DNA from: an uncultured Bacteroidota bacterium
Lineage (GTDB): Bacteria; Bacteroidota; Bacteroidia; Flavobacteriales; Flavobacteriaceae
Assembly (NCBI GenBank): GCA_902619855.1
Contig: CACNGE010000002.1
Span: 1 to 64,000 of the forward strand
Reading direction: 5' to 3'
DNA length: 64,000 nt
Shown: positions 19,818 through 29,518 of the stretch, piece by piece
Layout: the number at the start of each line of letters is the position of its first letter
How positions within the stretch are numbered: the stretch's first letter is position 1
Position numbers and translations under genes: made by a program
Notes under the pieces: model-generated
Seen by the model: the letters and a program-made list of their open reading frames with translations, nothing else
Told to the model about the DNA's origin: nothing
Database searches by the model: none

Positions 19818-21676
19818 GAAAAAACCTGTTATACATTCTTATCATAGGAAGCGGAATTATTTTTTTGGTCCGTCTTCTCAGCCTCCAAGTCTTGAGCTCT
19901 GATTATGATGATCAGTCCTTACAAAACTCTGTTTTGCGAGAATATATATACCCTGAACGAGGATTTATTTATGATCGAAATGGAACATTGATTGTCGAAA
20001 ATCAAGCAACTTATGATCTGATGATTGTTCCAAGGCAGTTGCAACAATTCGATACGCTTGAGTTCTGTAAACTATTGAAGATCAACAAAAATAATCTCGT
20101 CGAAAAAGTCCAAAAAGCTCGCTCCTATTCCACCAGAAAACCATCTGTTTTTTTGGCGCAATTATCTAAAAGTGACTATGCCGTGCTGCAAGAAAAACTC
20201 TGGAAGTATCGAGGGTTTTATGTTCAAAAAAGAGCTGTTCGAAAATACAACACAGCATCGGCCTCGAACGTCTTGGGCTACATCAGTGAGGTCAATCGAT
20301 TTGATATCAGAAAAGACCCTTACTATCAATCTGGTGAATTGATTGGGCGGCAAGGAATCGAGAAAACCTATGAAAAAACATTACGAGGCGTAAAAGGGGT
20401 TCGCTATCTTCAAAGAGACAAATTCAATCGAGTAATTGGACCTTATCAAAAAGGCGAGCTCGATACCCTTCCAACAAAGGCTCAAGATCTCTACTTAACG
20501 ATTGATATTGCGCTTCAGGAGTATGGTCAAAAACTTCTGCAAAATAAAAGAGGTGGTATCGTTGCTATAGAACCTAAAACTGGTGAAATTCTCGTCAACG
20601 TTAGTACCCCTACATATGCACCAGACCTATTGGTTGGTCGAAGTCGATCTAAGAATTTCAACGTGTTGAAGAACGACACCATCAACCGTCCCCTTTTTGA
20701 TCGAGGCCTACAAGGACAGTATCCCCCAGGATCGCCCTTTAAGCTCGTCAATGCACTGGTTGCACTTCACGAGGAAGCAATTACTCCTCGTTTTCGTGTG
20801 CTCTGCAATGAGGGGCATTATTATGGCAGAACTGATTTTATGAAATGTCATTGTAATTATGGGACAAAAAACCGACTAAACAGTGGTATTTACAACTCTT
20901 GCAATACTTACTTTGCTACAATCTATCGCCGAACCATAGATCGTTTTGACGATCCAAAAAAAGGGATGAACATCTGGAGTAATCATATCAAAAGTTTCGG
21001 CATGGGTAATTATTTAGGATACGATCATCCAACTGGTCAAAAAGGGTTTATTCCAAATTCTGATTATTATGATTACTGGTATCCAAAGCAACGCTGGGGT
21101 GCAACAACCTCACTTTCCAACTCAATTGGACAAGGTGAGGTGTTAACCACTCCCATTCAATTGGCAAATATGGTTGCAACCATTGCCAACAGAGGATATT
21201 TTTACAAGCCGCATTTTGTGAAAAAAATTCAAAAAGACTCGTTGGCCGAAAAGTATAGAACCCCAAATTACACCACCATAGACTCTATTCATTTTGAACC
21301 AGTCATCGAAGGGATGTCAAACGTTGTGAAGTGGGGTACTGCTCGCGTAGCTCGTGTCCCAGGGGTTGAAGTGTGTGGAAAAACAGGAACAGTTGAGAAT
21401 TTCACTAAAATAGATGGAGAGAAAGTACAGTTAACAGACCACTCGATGTTTGTGGCTTTTGCACCCCGAGAAAATCCAAAAATTGCAGTTGCTGTTTTTG
21501 TTGAAAATGGGTATTGGGGTGGCCGATGGGCTGCGCCAATTGCAAGCCTAGTGATAGAAAAGTATCTCACTGAAAATGTGAGAAGAACCTGGTTGGAAAA
21601 TCGTATGCTAAATGGAAGTTTATTAGATGAATATCAAAAACCGCTGAGCGGAAAACCTTTTGAAATCAATGAATAA
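19814..21676 (+). CDS. mrdA: Penicillin-binding protein 2
   Basis: 620 aa; YPPGSPFKL (SxxK), GKTGTVEN (KTGT), ERGFIYDRNG dimerisation-domain motif. Confidence 0.94.
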   Translation: MRKNLLYILIIGSGIIFLVRLLSLQVLSSDYDDQSLQNSVLREYIYPERGFIYDRNGTLIVENQATYDLMIVPRQLQQFDTLEFCKLLKINKNNLVEKVQKARSYSTRKPSVFLAQLSKSDYAVLQEKLWKYRGFYVQKRAVRKYNTASASNVLGYISEVNRFDIRKDPYYQSGELIGRQGIEKTYEKTLRGVKGVRYLQRDKFNRVIGPYQKGELDTLPTKAQDLYLTIDIALQEYGQKLLQNKRGGIVAIEPKTGEILVNVSTPTYAPDLLVGRSRSKNFNVLKNDTINRPLFDRGLQGQYPPGSPFKLVNALVALHEEAITPRFRVLCNEGHYYGRTDFMKCHCNYGTKNRLNSGIYNSCNTYFATIYRRTIDRFDDPKKGMNIWSNHIKSFGMGNYLGYDHPTGQKGFIPNSDYYDYWYPKQRWGATTSLSNSIGQGEVLTTPIQLANMVATIANRGYFYKPHFVKKIQKDSLAEKYRTPNYTTIDSIHFEPVIEGMSNVVKWGTARVARVPGVEVCGKTGTVENFTKIDGEKVQLTDHSMFVAFAPRENPKIAVAVFVENGYWGGRWAAPIASLVIEKYLTENVRRTWLENRMLNGSLLDEYQKPLSGKPFEINE

Positions 21677-22925
21677 TAAATACCTTTTAAAGTTTGATTG
21701 GTACACCTTTTTGGTGTATTTCGCCCTTGTTTCCATTGGTCTTGTCAATGTTTACTCGACTGGACATACACTGGAGGAAAACATGCTTTCTTTGAACCAC
21801 ACCTTTGGAAAGCAGTTGTTTTTTGCTCTTTTGAGCATCGGTTTGATTTTCTTCATACAGTTTCCAAAAGTGAAGATTTATGAGCGTTATTCAAGTGTTT
21901 TTTATCTAATTATTATTGCGCTTCTACTTGGTCTTTTTGTTTTTGGAAAAGAAGTCTCTGGAGCTCAATCCTGGTATTCATTTGGGGGCTTTAGTTTTCA
22001 ACCAGCAGAGTTTGCAAAAGTGGTCACTGCTTTGGCACTGACAAAGCATCTGAGTGAAATCAATACAGACTTAACAAAAATCTCAGATCAACTCACCTCC
22101 TTTCTTCTCATCTTTCTTCCTGCACTAATCATCCTTCCCCAACCAGACCCAGGTAGTACAGTTGTGTTTCTGAGCTTTCTTTTGGTTTTACACACTGAAA
22201 AACTACCCTCTCAATTTTTGCTTTCTTTTGTTGGGCTTATTGTTTTGTTCATCATTACTTTACTGCTAGATAAAACACTTTCGACAGCTATTGTTTTGGT
22301 AATGGGGCTTGTCTATATTTTTGGTTTGGATCGAAAGAAACGTAGAAAACGGCTGCTCTCTATCATTTTAACAATCGCCATGGCCTCTGCCTTTGTTCAG
22401 TCTGTTGACTTTGTATTTGAAAATGTGTTCGAGCAACGCCATCGTGATCGCTTCAACATTGTTTTAGGACGCGAAGTTGATACACAAGGAATTGGGTATA
22501 ATATCAACCAATCTCAGATTGCTATTGGGTCTGGAGGGATTCTTGGAAAAGGGTTTCTTGAGGGTACGCAAACCAAAGGAAATTTTATCCCAGAACAACA
22601 AACCGATTATATTTTTACCACTGTTGGTGAAGAATGGGGCTTTGTCGGATCAGTTTTAGTTGTTATCCTGTATGTGACTTTAATGCTTCGCATACTCATA
22701 ACATCTGGGCGGCAAAAAAATAGTTTTAGTAGAATCTACTGCTACTCTGTCGTTTGCCTTTTGTTTGCCCATTTTAGCATTAATCTCGGTATGGTTTTAG
22801 GTCTCCTGCCTACCATTGGGATCCCACTGCCATACCTGAGTTATGGAGGGTCAAATCTTCTAGCATTTAGTCTGTTATTAGGAATCTATTTGAAGTTCGA
22901 TGCCAATCGGGTGAATGAGTGGTGA
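21660..22925 (+). CDS. rodA: Rod shape-determining protein RodA (SEDS)
   Basis: 421 aa; QPAEFAKV, QPDPGSTVVF, IPLPYLSYGGSNLL. Confidence 0.95.
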   Translation: MKSMNNKYLLKFDWYTFLVYFALVSIGLVNVYSTGHTLEENMLSLNHTFGKQLFFALLSIGLIFFIQFPKVKIYERYSSVFYLIIIALLLGLFVFGKEVSGAQSWYSFGGFSFQPAEFAKVVTALALTKHLSEINTDLTKISDQLTSFLLIFLPALIILPQPDPGSTVVFLSFLLVLHTEKLPSQFLLSFVGLIVLFIITLLLDKTLSTAIVLVMGLVYIFGLDRKKRRKRLLSIILTIAMASAFVQSVDFVFENVFEQRHRDRFNIVLGREVDTQGIGYNINQSQIAIGSGGILGKGFLEGTQTKGNFIPEQQTDYIFTTVGEEWGFVGSVLVVILYVTLMLRILITSGRQKNSFSRIYCYSVVCLLFAHFSINLGMVLGLLPTIGIPLPYLSYGGSNLLAFSLLLGIYLKFDANRVNEW

Positions 22926-24014
22926 TCAGCTTTTTTGAGGATCGTAACGATCCCTCAAATTGTTACCAATGATCATAAAAGAACTCACTAAAATCATAAT
23001 CGCTAACCCTGGAATCAATGCCAAATAAGGTTTTCCCATGACCAGAAATTGATAATGATCCTTAATCATTGTGCCCCAGCTCGGTATGGGCGGTTGAACA
23101 CCTATCCCCAAAAAACTCAACCCACTTTCGATGAGTATCGCAGCTGCAAAATTGGACGCAGTAATCACTGCCAATGGCCCAAAAGCATTGGGGAGGATGT
23201 GACCAAAAAGAGTGCGAAATGATGAAAACCCAAGCACTTGTGTAGCAATGACATATTGACGATTTTTGATGCTCATCACTTGACCCCTGACAATACGAGC
23301 CACTTCAACCCACATTGTCAACCCAACAGCGATAAAGACTTGCCAGAATCCTTTTCCCAATGCAACAGAAATTGCTATGACAAGTAATAATGTTGGAATT
23401 GACCATGTGACATTAATGACCCATATGACTGCTTTGTCAATATTGCCACCATAAAAACCCCCCAAACTCCCGATGATGATGCCAATAATCAAAGAAATAA
23501 ATACTGAAATCAAACCAATGGATAGGGAAATTCGCGTGCCAACTAACAATCGACTCAATACATCTCGTCCAAACAAATCGGTTCCCAATAAGAATTTGTT
23601 GTTTGAAATATGCTGATCAACGATTTCCGAAGCTGATGTCAATGCGCCAAAAGAGGAGGTAGAAAACCACTCTCTCTGCCCAAGAAAATCAAAATTGTAG
23701 TGCTCTATCCATATGCCATTTTCCCCTATTTCATAAGAGGATATTGGATACTGAATAGCAGGGTCAGGATTTCCAAATAATAAGTTATAAAAGCTGCTAA
23801 CCTCTTTGTCTTTCTTAGAAGGAATACTCAACATTTTGACCTCAAACCCAGGGGATTGCGAATGAATAGAGAGGTGCATTTGATTTGCATTGACCGAATT
23901 GTCAGGCACGATGACATAGGCAAAAACAGAGATGATGGCGCAGATGATGATTACCCCAACAGCAAGATAGCCTCCCAGATCATATAAAAACGCTCTATTG
24001 ATTGTATTTTGCAA
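22926..24014 (-). CDS. ABC transporter permease, dipeptide/oligopeptide (DppC/OppC) type
   Basis: 362 aa; LGTDLFGRDVLSRLLVGTRISLSIG and HILPNAFGPLAVITASNFAAAILIESGLSFLGIGVQPPIPSWG. Confidence 0.92.
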   Translation of the reverse strand: MQNTINRAFLYDLGGYLAVGVIIICAIISVFAYVIVPDNSVNANQMHLSIHSQSPGFEVKMLSIPSKKDKEVSSFYNLLFGNPDPAIQYPISSYEIGENGIWIEHYNFDFLGQREWFSTSSFGALTSASEIVDQHISNNKFLLGTDLFGRDVLSRLLVGTRISLSIGLISVFISLIIGIIIGSLGGFYGGNIDKAVIWVINVTWSIPTLLLVIAISVALGKGFWQVFIAVGLTMWVEVARIVRGQVMSIKNRQYVIATQVLGFSSFRTLFGHILPNAFGPLAVITASNFAAAILIESGLSFLGIGVQPPIPSWGTMIKDHYQFLVMGKPYLALIPGLAIMILVSSFMIIGNNLRDRYDPQKS

Positions 24015-24026
24015 TCGTTTTTTGGT

Positions 24027-26162
24027 TTATTTTCTAGCGAGTGGCTCTTGCTGATAAATCCTTACTTTGAGATCCTGTAGGATATTTACTGCTTCCTCGA
24101 CATAAAAATCATTCGATAAGTTTGAAAACCAGCGTTCTCTTTTTTCTAAAAAGATATCGTCCTCTGAAATACGTTCTTGATCAGCTGGAGAGATAGTAAA
24201 ATCTAGATTGTTGTCGTAATCTTCTACTGCATCAAATTGATCTGCATAAGTTCGATCGGACTCAATTTTTGAAATGTATTCTTGATAATTTAAAGCAATT
24301 GTATTGTCGTTTTGAAGCTTCTCAATCCACTTTGCATCTTGGTCAACAAGGTTAAAAATGGGGTGGTCGTTGACTCTATCTTGACTCTGTTTTATGACTT
24401 CATCATAATTTAGGTAGCCATTCCATTTTGTATAAACCAAGGGGCTTATACGATCCCATCTCATGGGGTTGTCTTCATCTCTTTCGCCAACATCAACATA
24501 TCGATATCGGTCTGGGGTAATCACATCACTTTTTACCCCCTCAAGTTGGGTAGAACCACCATTGATTCTGTAAAACTTATCAGTTGTAATTTTTAAAGCT
24601 CCAAGATTACCATAGGTGCTGTTGGAAAGGAAACGATTGAGATCAACCAAATTCTGTACTGTTCCTTTGCCAAAAGTTTGCTCGCTACCGATAACTATGG
24701 CACGTTCATAATCTTGCATTGCTGCAGCCAAGATTTCAGAGGCAGAAGCAGATAGTTCATTCACAAGAATGACCATTGGTCCGTTCCACAATGTTTTCCC
24801 ATCTCGATCACGCAAAACTTCTGTTTTGCTCACAGTTGACTTGACCTGTACAATTGGACCTTCGTCAATAAAAAGACCAGCAATATCAACCACAGTTTGA
24901 AGTGAACCTCCTCCATTGTTTCTTAAATCAATGATAAGGCCTCCAACGCCTGCCTCTTTTAGGTTGATCACCTCTTGCTCAAAGTCGTGTGCAGCATTTC
25001 TTTCTTTATAACTTTTAAAGTCAACATAAAATTTTGGGAGGTGGATAAGACCATATTTTTGGTCTTGTCGATTGATGACTGTTGACCTTGCATAAGACTC
25101 CTCAAGAACAACCAAATCTCTTTTTACAGGGATTGTTTCTATATTTCCATCAACTTTCTTGACAGTCAAATACACCATCGATCCCTTAGGTCCTTTAATC
25201 AGTTTTATTGCATCATCAAGGCGCATAGCACGAATATCAACAGCATCTCCATCTTCCTGTCGCACCAACTGGATTTCATCTCCTACTTCCATCAACTGAT
25301 CTCGCCAAAGTGGCCCCCCTACAATGATGTCAACTACTTTGATTGCTTGGTTTCGTTTTGAAAGTCGTGCACCAATTCCTTCAAACTTCCCAGACATGCT
25401 CATGTCAAATCGATCTTTGTCATCAGGGTTGAAATAATTTGTATGAGGGTCAAATTGTAATACAAATGAGTTGATATAGATGTCAAACCAGTCTTTGCGT
25501 TCCAATTCATTCATCAAGTCAAAGTAATCTTCCATGTTTTCACGAGTGGTTGTTCGTGCTTCAGCCTCTAAGTCCATCCAAGACAATGAAAGGTATGCTG
25601 GCGATGTCTCGTCATTGTTTTCTGCCTCTTGCACTTTATCGTACAACACGCTCAGGGTGGATAATTTTAGCTGTTTTCTCCACTTTTCAGATCTTGCTTT
25701 TTGAGATAACGGATAAAGTTGCTCGTCATAATCTGTATCTAATTCTTCTTCTTTTTCAAAATCAAATGGATTAGACAAAAGAGAACCATAGAGGCTTTCT
25801 ACTTCATTCATACGAAGAATAAGTCTTTGATAAGTCAAATCAAAAAATGTTAAGTCTAATTCTCTAATTTGATCATCAATCTGATACATATATTTCGTGA
25901 ACTCTCTGTAATCGCTTTGAAGAAAATATCTTTTTTGACCATCAATACTCTCTAGATAAGTGTGAAAAATTTGTTCAGACATATCATCGTCCAAAGATTT
26001 GACATCGTAATGACCACGCTGAACAACATGTGATATCAACTCGATGAGAAGGCGATCTTTATCATTGCTGACAAATTCCTTTTGAAAAGGGTTAGTCGTT
26101 GCTGTGAATAGGTACAAAACAACTGCAACAGCAAAAATCAAGTAAGAGGCATTCTTTTTCAT
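24027..26162 (-). CDS. prc: Carboxy-terminal processing (tail-specific) protease
   Basis: 711 aa; PDZ GIGARLSKRNQAIKVVDIIVGGP; IIDLRNNGGGSL, VNELSASASEILAAAMQDYERAIVIG catalytic region. Confidence 0.93.
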   Translation of the reverse strand: MKKNASYLIFAVAVVLYLFTATTNPFQKEFVSNDKDRLLIELISHVVQRGHYDVKSLDDDMSEQIFHTYLESIDGQKRYFLQSDYREFTKYMYQIDDQIRELDLTFFDLTYQRLILRMNEVESLYGSLLSNPFDFEKEEELDTDYDEQLYPLSQKARSEKWRKQLKLSTLSVLYDKVQEAENNDETSPAYLSLSWMDLEAEARTTTRENMEDYFDLMNELERKDWFDIYINSFVLQFDPHTNYFNPDDKDRFDMSMSGKFEGIGARLSKRNQAIKVVDIIVGGPLWRDQLMEVGDEIQLVRQEDGDAVDIRAMRLDDAIKLIKGPKGSMVYLTVKKVDGNIETIPVKRDLVVLEESYARSTVINRQDQKYGLIHLPKFYVDFKSYKERNAAHDFEQEVINLKEAGVGGLIIDLRNNGGGSLQTVVDIAGLFIDEGPIVQVKSTVSKTEVLRDRDGKTLWNGPMVILVNELSASASEILAAAMQDYERAIVIGSEQTFGKGTVQNLVDLNRFLSNSTYGNLGALKITTDKFYRINGGSTQLEGVKSDVITPDRYRYVDVGERDEDNPMRWDRISPLVYTKWNGYLNYDEVIKQSQDRVNDHPIFNLVDQDAKWIEKLQNDNTIALNYQEYISKIESDRTYADQFDAVEDYDNNLDFTISPADQERISEDDIFLEKRERWFSNLSNDFYVEEAVNILQDLKVRIYQQEPLARK

Positions 26163-26252
26163 TTCAATCTATTGAGAACCTACGAAGATATAGATTATAT
26201 TCAAAGTATGAAAATATCAAGTTTATTGGTCGGACAGGCAAATTGAAATCTG

Positions 26253-26260
26253 TATTTTTG
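26253..26260 (+). promoter_or_regulatory. Candidate -7 box upstream of surE
   Basis: TATTTTTG matches TAnnTTTG, 19 nt upstream of ATG 26279. Confidence 0.35.
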
Positions 26261-26278
26261 TGAAAATAGACATCCAAA

Positions 26279-27049
26279 ATGAGCAGTAAACCATTGATTC
26301 TTGTCACAAATGACGATGGCATAAGTGCCCCTGGACTTCGTAAACTTATTCAAATTATGAATACCATTGGTGATGTGGTTGTGGTTGCTCCCGATAGCCC
26401 ACAATCTGGAATGGGACATGCGATTACCATCAATAGTACCTTGCGATGCACCAAAGTAAAACTCGATGATGGGCCTCAAAAGGAGTACTCTTGTTCAGGT
26501 ACGCCAGCTGATTGTGTAAAACTAGGTGTTCATGAAATTCTGAAACGAAAGCCAGATTTATGCGTTTCTGGGATTAATCATGGATCAAACGCTGCAATTA
26601 ATGTCATTTATTCTGGAACGATGAGTGCTGCTATTGAAGCTGGAATTGAAGGAATTCCAGCGATAGGTTTTTCTTTACTCGATTATGCTTGGGATGCCGA
26701 TTTTGATTCTCTGTCCAGTTTTGTCAAAAAAATAACCAAATCGGCACTACAAAATAAAATCCCTGAAAGTACAATACTCAATGTCAATTTCCCAAAACGA
26801 AAAAAAAGTGAGATCAAAGGGATCAAGATTTGTCGACAGGCAAATGCCTATTGGATTGAAGAATTTGACAAACGTCAAGACCCCATGGGGAAAGAATATT
26901 ATTGGATGACAGGCGCCTTTATCAATGATGACAAAGGAGAAGATACTGATATCTGGGCACTCGAAAATGGATATATTTCAGTGGTTCCTACTCATTTTGA
27001 CCTCACTGCACATCATCATATTCAAAAACTCAACTCATGGGTATTTTAA
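26279..27049 (+). CDS. surE: 5'-nucleotidase SurE
   Basis: 256 aa; LVTNDDGISAPGL, SGINHGSNAAINVIYSGTMSAAIEA. Confidence 0.96.
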   Translation: MSSKPLILVTNDDGISAPGLRKLIQIMNTIGDVVVVAPDSPQSGMGHAITINSTLRCTKVKLDDGPQKEYSCSGTPADCVKLGVHEILKRKPDLCVSGINHGSNAAINVIYSGTMSAAIEAGIEGIPAIGFSLLDYAWDADFDSLSSFVKKITKSALQNKIPESTILNVNFPKRKKSEIKGIKICRQANAYWIEEFDKRQDPMGKEYYWMTGAFINDDKGEDTDIWALENGYISVVPTHFDLTAHHHIQKLNSWVF

Positions 27050-27333
27050 AGAAAATCAGTCCTGGCTTGTTGGGATGGCTTATTGGTTTGGTGATACCTT
27101 TTGGTATGCTTTTACTTTTGGTCGAATTTTCGGCTGATGGCAATGCCTTGGATACAATCCCCATCCTCTATGCATACGACGAACTAGGCACTTGGATAAC
27201 TATGGCCGTACTTCCCAATCTTTTTTTCTTTTGGTGGTGGATTCAAAAAAAGAACACGCGTGCTGCCCAATCCATACTTGGGGCAACAATTTTTTGGGCC
27301 TTTATTAGTCTGTTGTTAAAATTTAGTACATGA
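27037..27333 (+). CDS. Small hypothetical membrane protein
   Basis: 98 aa with three hydrophobic segments; overlaps surE and lpxB ends. Confidence 0.7.
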   Translation: MGILKKISPGLLGWLIGLVIPFGMLLLLVEFSADGNALDTIPILYAYDELGTWITMAVLPNLFFFWWWIQKKNTRAAQSILGATIFWAFISLLLKFST

Positions 27334-28442
27334 GATACTACCTCATTGCTGGCGAGGCCTCTGGAGATTTGCATGGTGCCAATTTAATTGCTGCATTACA
27401 ACAAAAAGACGATTCAGCAGTGCTTCGTGCTTGGGGTGGAAATAAGATGCAGGAACAAGGTGCGCAAATTGTAAAACACTACAAACATCTTGCTTTTATG
27501 GGGTTTTGGGAGGTGCTCAAAAATCTAAGAACCATTTTAGCAAACGTCTCCTTTTGCAAGAAAGATATTCTCAACTTCAAACCAGATGCTTTGGTCTTAA
27601 TCGACTACCCTGGCTTTAATATGATCATCGCAAAATGGGCCACCAAATTGGGAATACCAGTGCACTATTACATCCTACCCCAGGCTTGGGCATGGAAAGA
27701 AAATCGTGTGAAAAAATTGGCGAAACACACCAACTTTCGATATGTGATCTTGCCTTTTGAGGTTGATTTTTTTGAACAAAAACACAAGCTTAGCATTGAC
27801 TTTGTTGGACACCCACTCATCGATGAGTTGTTTGCAATTCCAGACTTGGAGGAAGATGCATTTAGAGCACAGTTGGGCATTCATAACAATCAAAAAGTAA
27901 TTGCTTTATTACCAGGCAGTCGAAATCAAGAAATCAATAAAATACTTCCGGTGATGGCGAGCGTCATTGACGCCTTTCCAAACCATCGCTTTCTTATTGC
28001 AGGTACATCAAACATTGATAAATCACTCTACCAACGCTTTGCGCCAAATGTAGATGTTGTGATGGATCGAACCTATGACGTTTTGCGTATAGCCGAAGCA
28101 GCTATCGTTACCAGCGGAACAGCTACTTTGGAAACAGCACTGCTCAAAATCCCTCAAATCGTTTGTTATAAAACGAGTCCTTTGAGTTTTGCCATTGCAA
28201 AGCGAATTGTCAAACTTCCCTTTGTTTCACTAGTCAATCTCATTGCAGGTCGCTTGCTTGTGAAAGAGCTGATTCAAAAGGATTGCAATGCGTTTGCCTT
28301 GACAGATGCATTACAAGATATCCTATTTCCCAGTGGCAGAAAAAAGGTGTTGTCTGGATATGACGATCTAATTCAAAAACTTGGAGGTAGAGGAGCAAGT
28401 GAAAAGGTTGCCAAACTCATTTACAAACGAACGCATGCGTAA
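27330..28442 (+). CDS. lpxB: Lipid-A-disaccharide synthase
   Basis: 370 aa; YYLIAGEASGDLHGANL, LPGSRNQEINKILP, SGTATLETAL. Confidence 0.95.
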   Translation: MRYYLIAGEASGDLHGANLIAALQQKDDSAVLRAWGGNKMQEQGAQIVKHYKHLAFMGFWEVLKNLRTILANVSFCKKDILNFKPDALVLIDYPGFNMIIAKWATKLGIPVHYYILPQAWAWKENRVKKLAKHTNFRYVILPFEVDFFEQKHKLSIDFVGHPLIDELFAIPDLEEDAFRAQLGIHNNQKVIALLPGSRNQEINKILPVMASVIDAFPNHRFLIAGTSNIDKSLYQRFAPNVDVVMDRTYDVLRIAEAAIVTSGTATLETALLKIPQIVCYKTSPLSFAIAKRIVKLPFVSLVNLIAGRLLVKELIQKDCNAFALTDALQDILFPSGRKKVLSGYDDLIQKLGGRGASEKVAKLIYKRTHA

Positions 28443-28896
28443 ACTCATTTCTTTTGTTGCCGTAGCTGTTCTCGCTACAAGTTGTGGGGTATTTAAAAGT
28501 GAAAAAAAATTAAACCCACGAGATGGAGTTGTTTTATATGCTAAGGAGTATTTGGGTGCTCCATACCGTTTGGGTGGCAACAACTCTCGTGGAATTGATT
28601 GTTCTGGACTGATTCACAACTCATTTAAAAAGCAAGGAATTCGTGTGTCAAGAACTGTTGACCTTTTGCGAAAAGAGGGAAAACGTATTTCGATTGACCG
28701 TGCAAAACCAGGAGACATACTCTTTTTTAGAACTTCTAAAAAACGAAAACTCACCCATGCGGGTATCGTTGTTGGACATAAAAGAGATATCCCTCTATTC
28801 ATTCATGCCTCATCTTCAAGAGGGGTAATCATTTCTTCAATGAAAGAAGGCTATTGGCACAAAGCCTACGCACAAACACGAAGATTGATTCGCTAA
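28435..28896 (+). CDS. NlpC/P60 family lipoprotein
   Basis: Likely start MRKLISFVAVAVLATSCGV (28435, overlapping the lpxB end); YRLGGNNSRGIDCSGLIHNSF ... THAGIVVG. Confidence 0.9.
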   Translation: MRKLISFVAVAVLATSCGVFKSEKKLNPRDGVVLYAKEYLGAPYRLGGNNSRGIDCSGLIHNSFKKQGIRVSRTVDLLRKEGKRISIDRAKPGDILFFRTSKKRKLTHAGIVVGHKRDIPLFIHASSSRGVIISSMKEGYWHKAYAQTRRLIR

Positions 28897-28981
28897 CATT
28901 TCCTATCTGTCAGGTGTAACCCCACTTGCGAATCAAATGGAATACAATTTTATGATGCCACAAAAGACGGAGCGTCCGCCC

Positions 28982-29518
28982 TCAACCTTTGAATCGTGCA
29001 GTGAAATTCTTGTAGTAATTGGTGAAATCTTCCTGTGACTTTAATTGTTTATAATCATTGGATGAAAATAGCTTTAGATAAAATTCCATTTGCTGCACAT
29101 TGTGATAGCCAACAATAGGAGCAATATAATTGGCATTCTCATCAAAGAAAGCCACTGTTGGATATCCAGTAATGCCTAGATAGGCAGTGAACTGATGCCG
29201 AGCATTTCTTCCCTTTCGGTTTGGGTCATATCTAGGGTTCTCAAAACGATTCCCATTGAAATTCACCTCCTCTTTACCCTCAGCATTAAATTTTACAGGA
29301 TAATAATTTTGATTGATAAATGAACTGATTTCAGCATTCCCAAAAGTGTTTTTGTCGAGGAGTTTACAAGGTCCGCACCAGCTTGTATATACGTCAACAA
29401 TGATTTTTTTTGGGTTTGATTTTTGAGCAGCCAAAGCCTCATCCATCGTCATCCAGTTGACTTGGGCAGATGAAATAGTGCAGCCAATAAAAAATAGAAT
29501 CAGACTACGTAATCCCAT
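28982..29518 (-). CDS. Thioredoxin-fold periplasmic protein
   Basis: 178 aa; signal peptide, VDVYTSWCGPCKLLDKNTF, GITGYPTVAFFDENAN. Confidence 0.88.
   Translation of the reverse strand: MGLRSLILFFIGCTISSAQVNWMTMDEALAAQKSNPKKIIVDVYTSWCGPCKLLDKNTFGNAEISSFINQNYYPVKFNAEGKEEVNFNGNRFENPRYDPNRKGRNARHQFTAYLGITGYPTVAFFDENANYIAPIVGYHNVQQMEFYLKLFSSNDYKQLKSQEDFTNYYKNFTARFKG

Noticed and set aside
22926-24014. A complete peptide ABC transporter operon
   Set aside because: Only one permease gene is present; neighbours are rodA and prc, with no ATPase, second permease or binding protein in the window.
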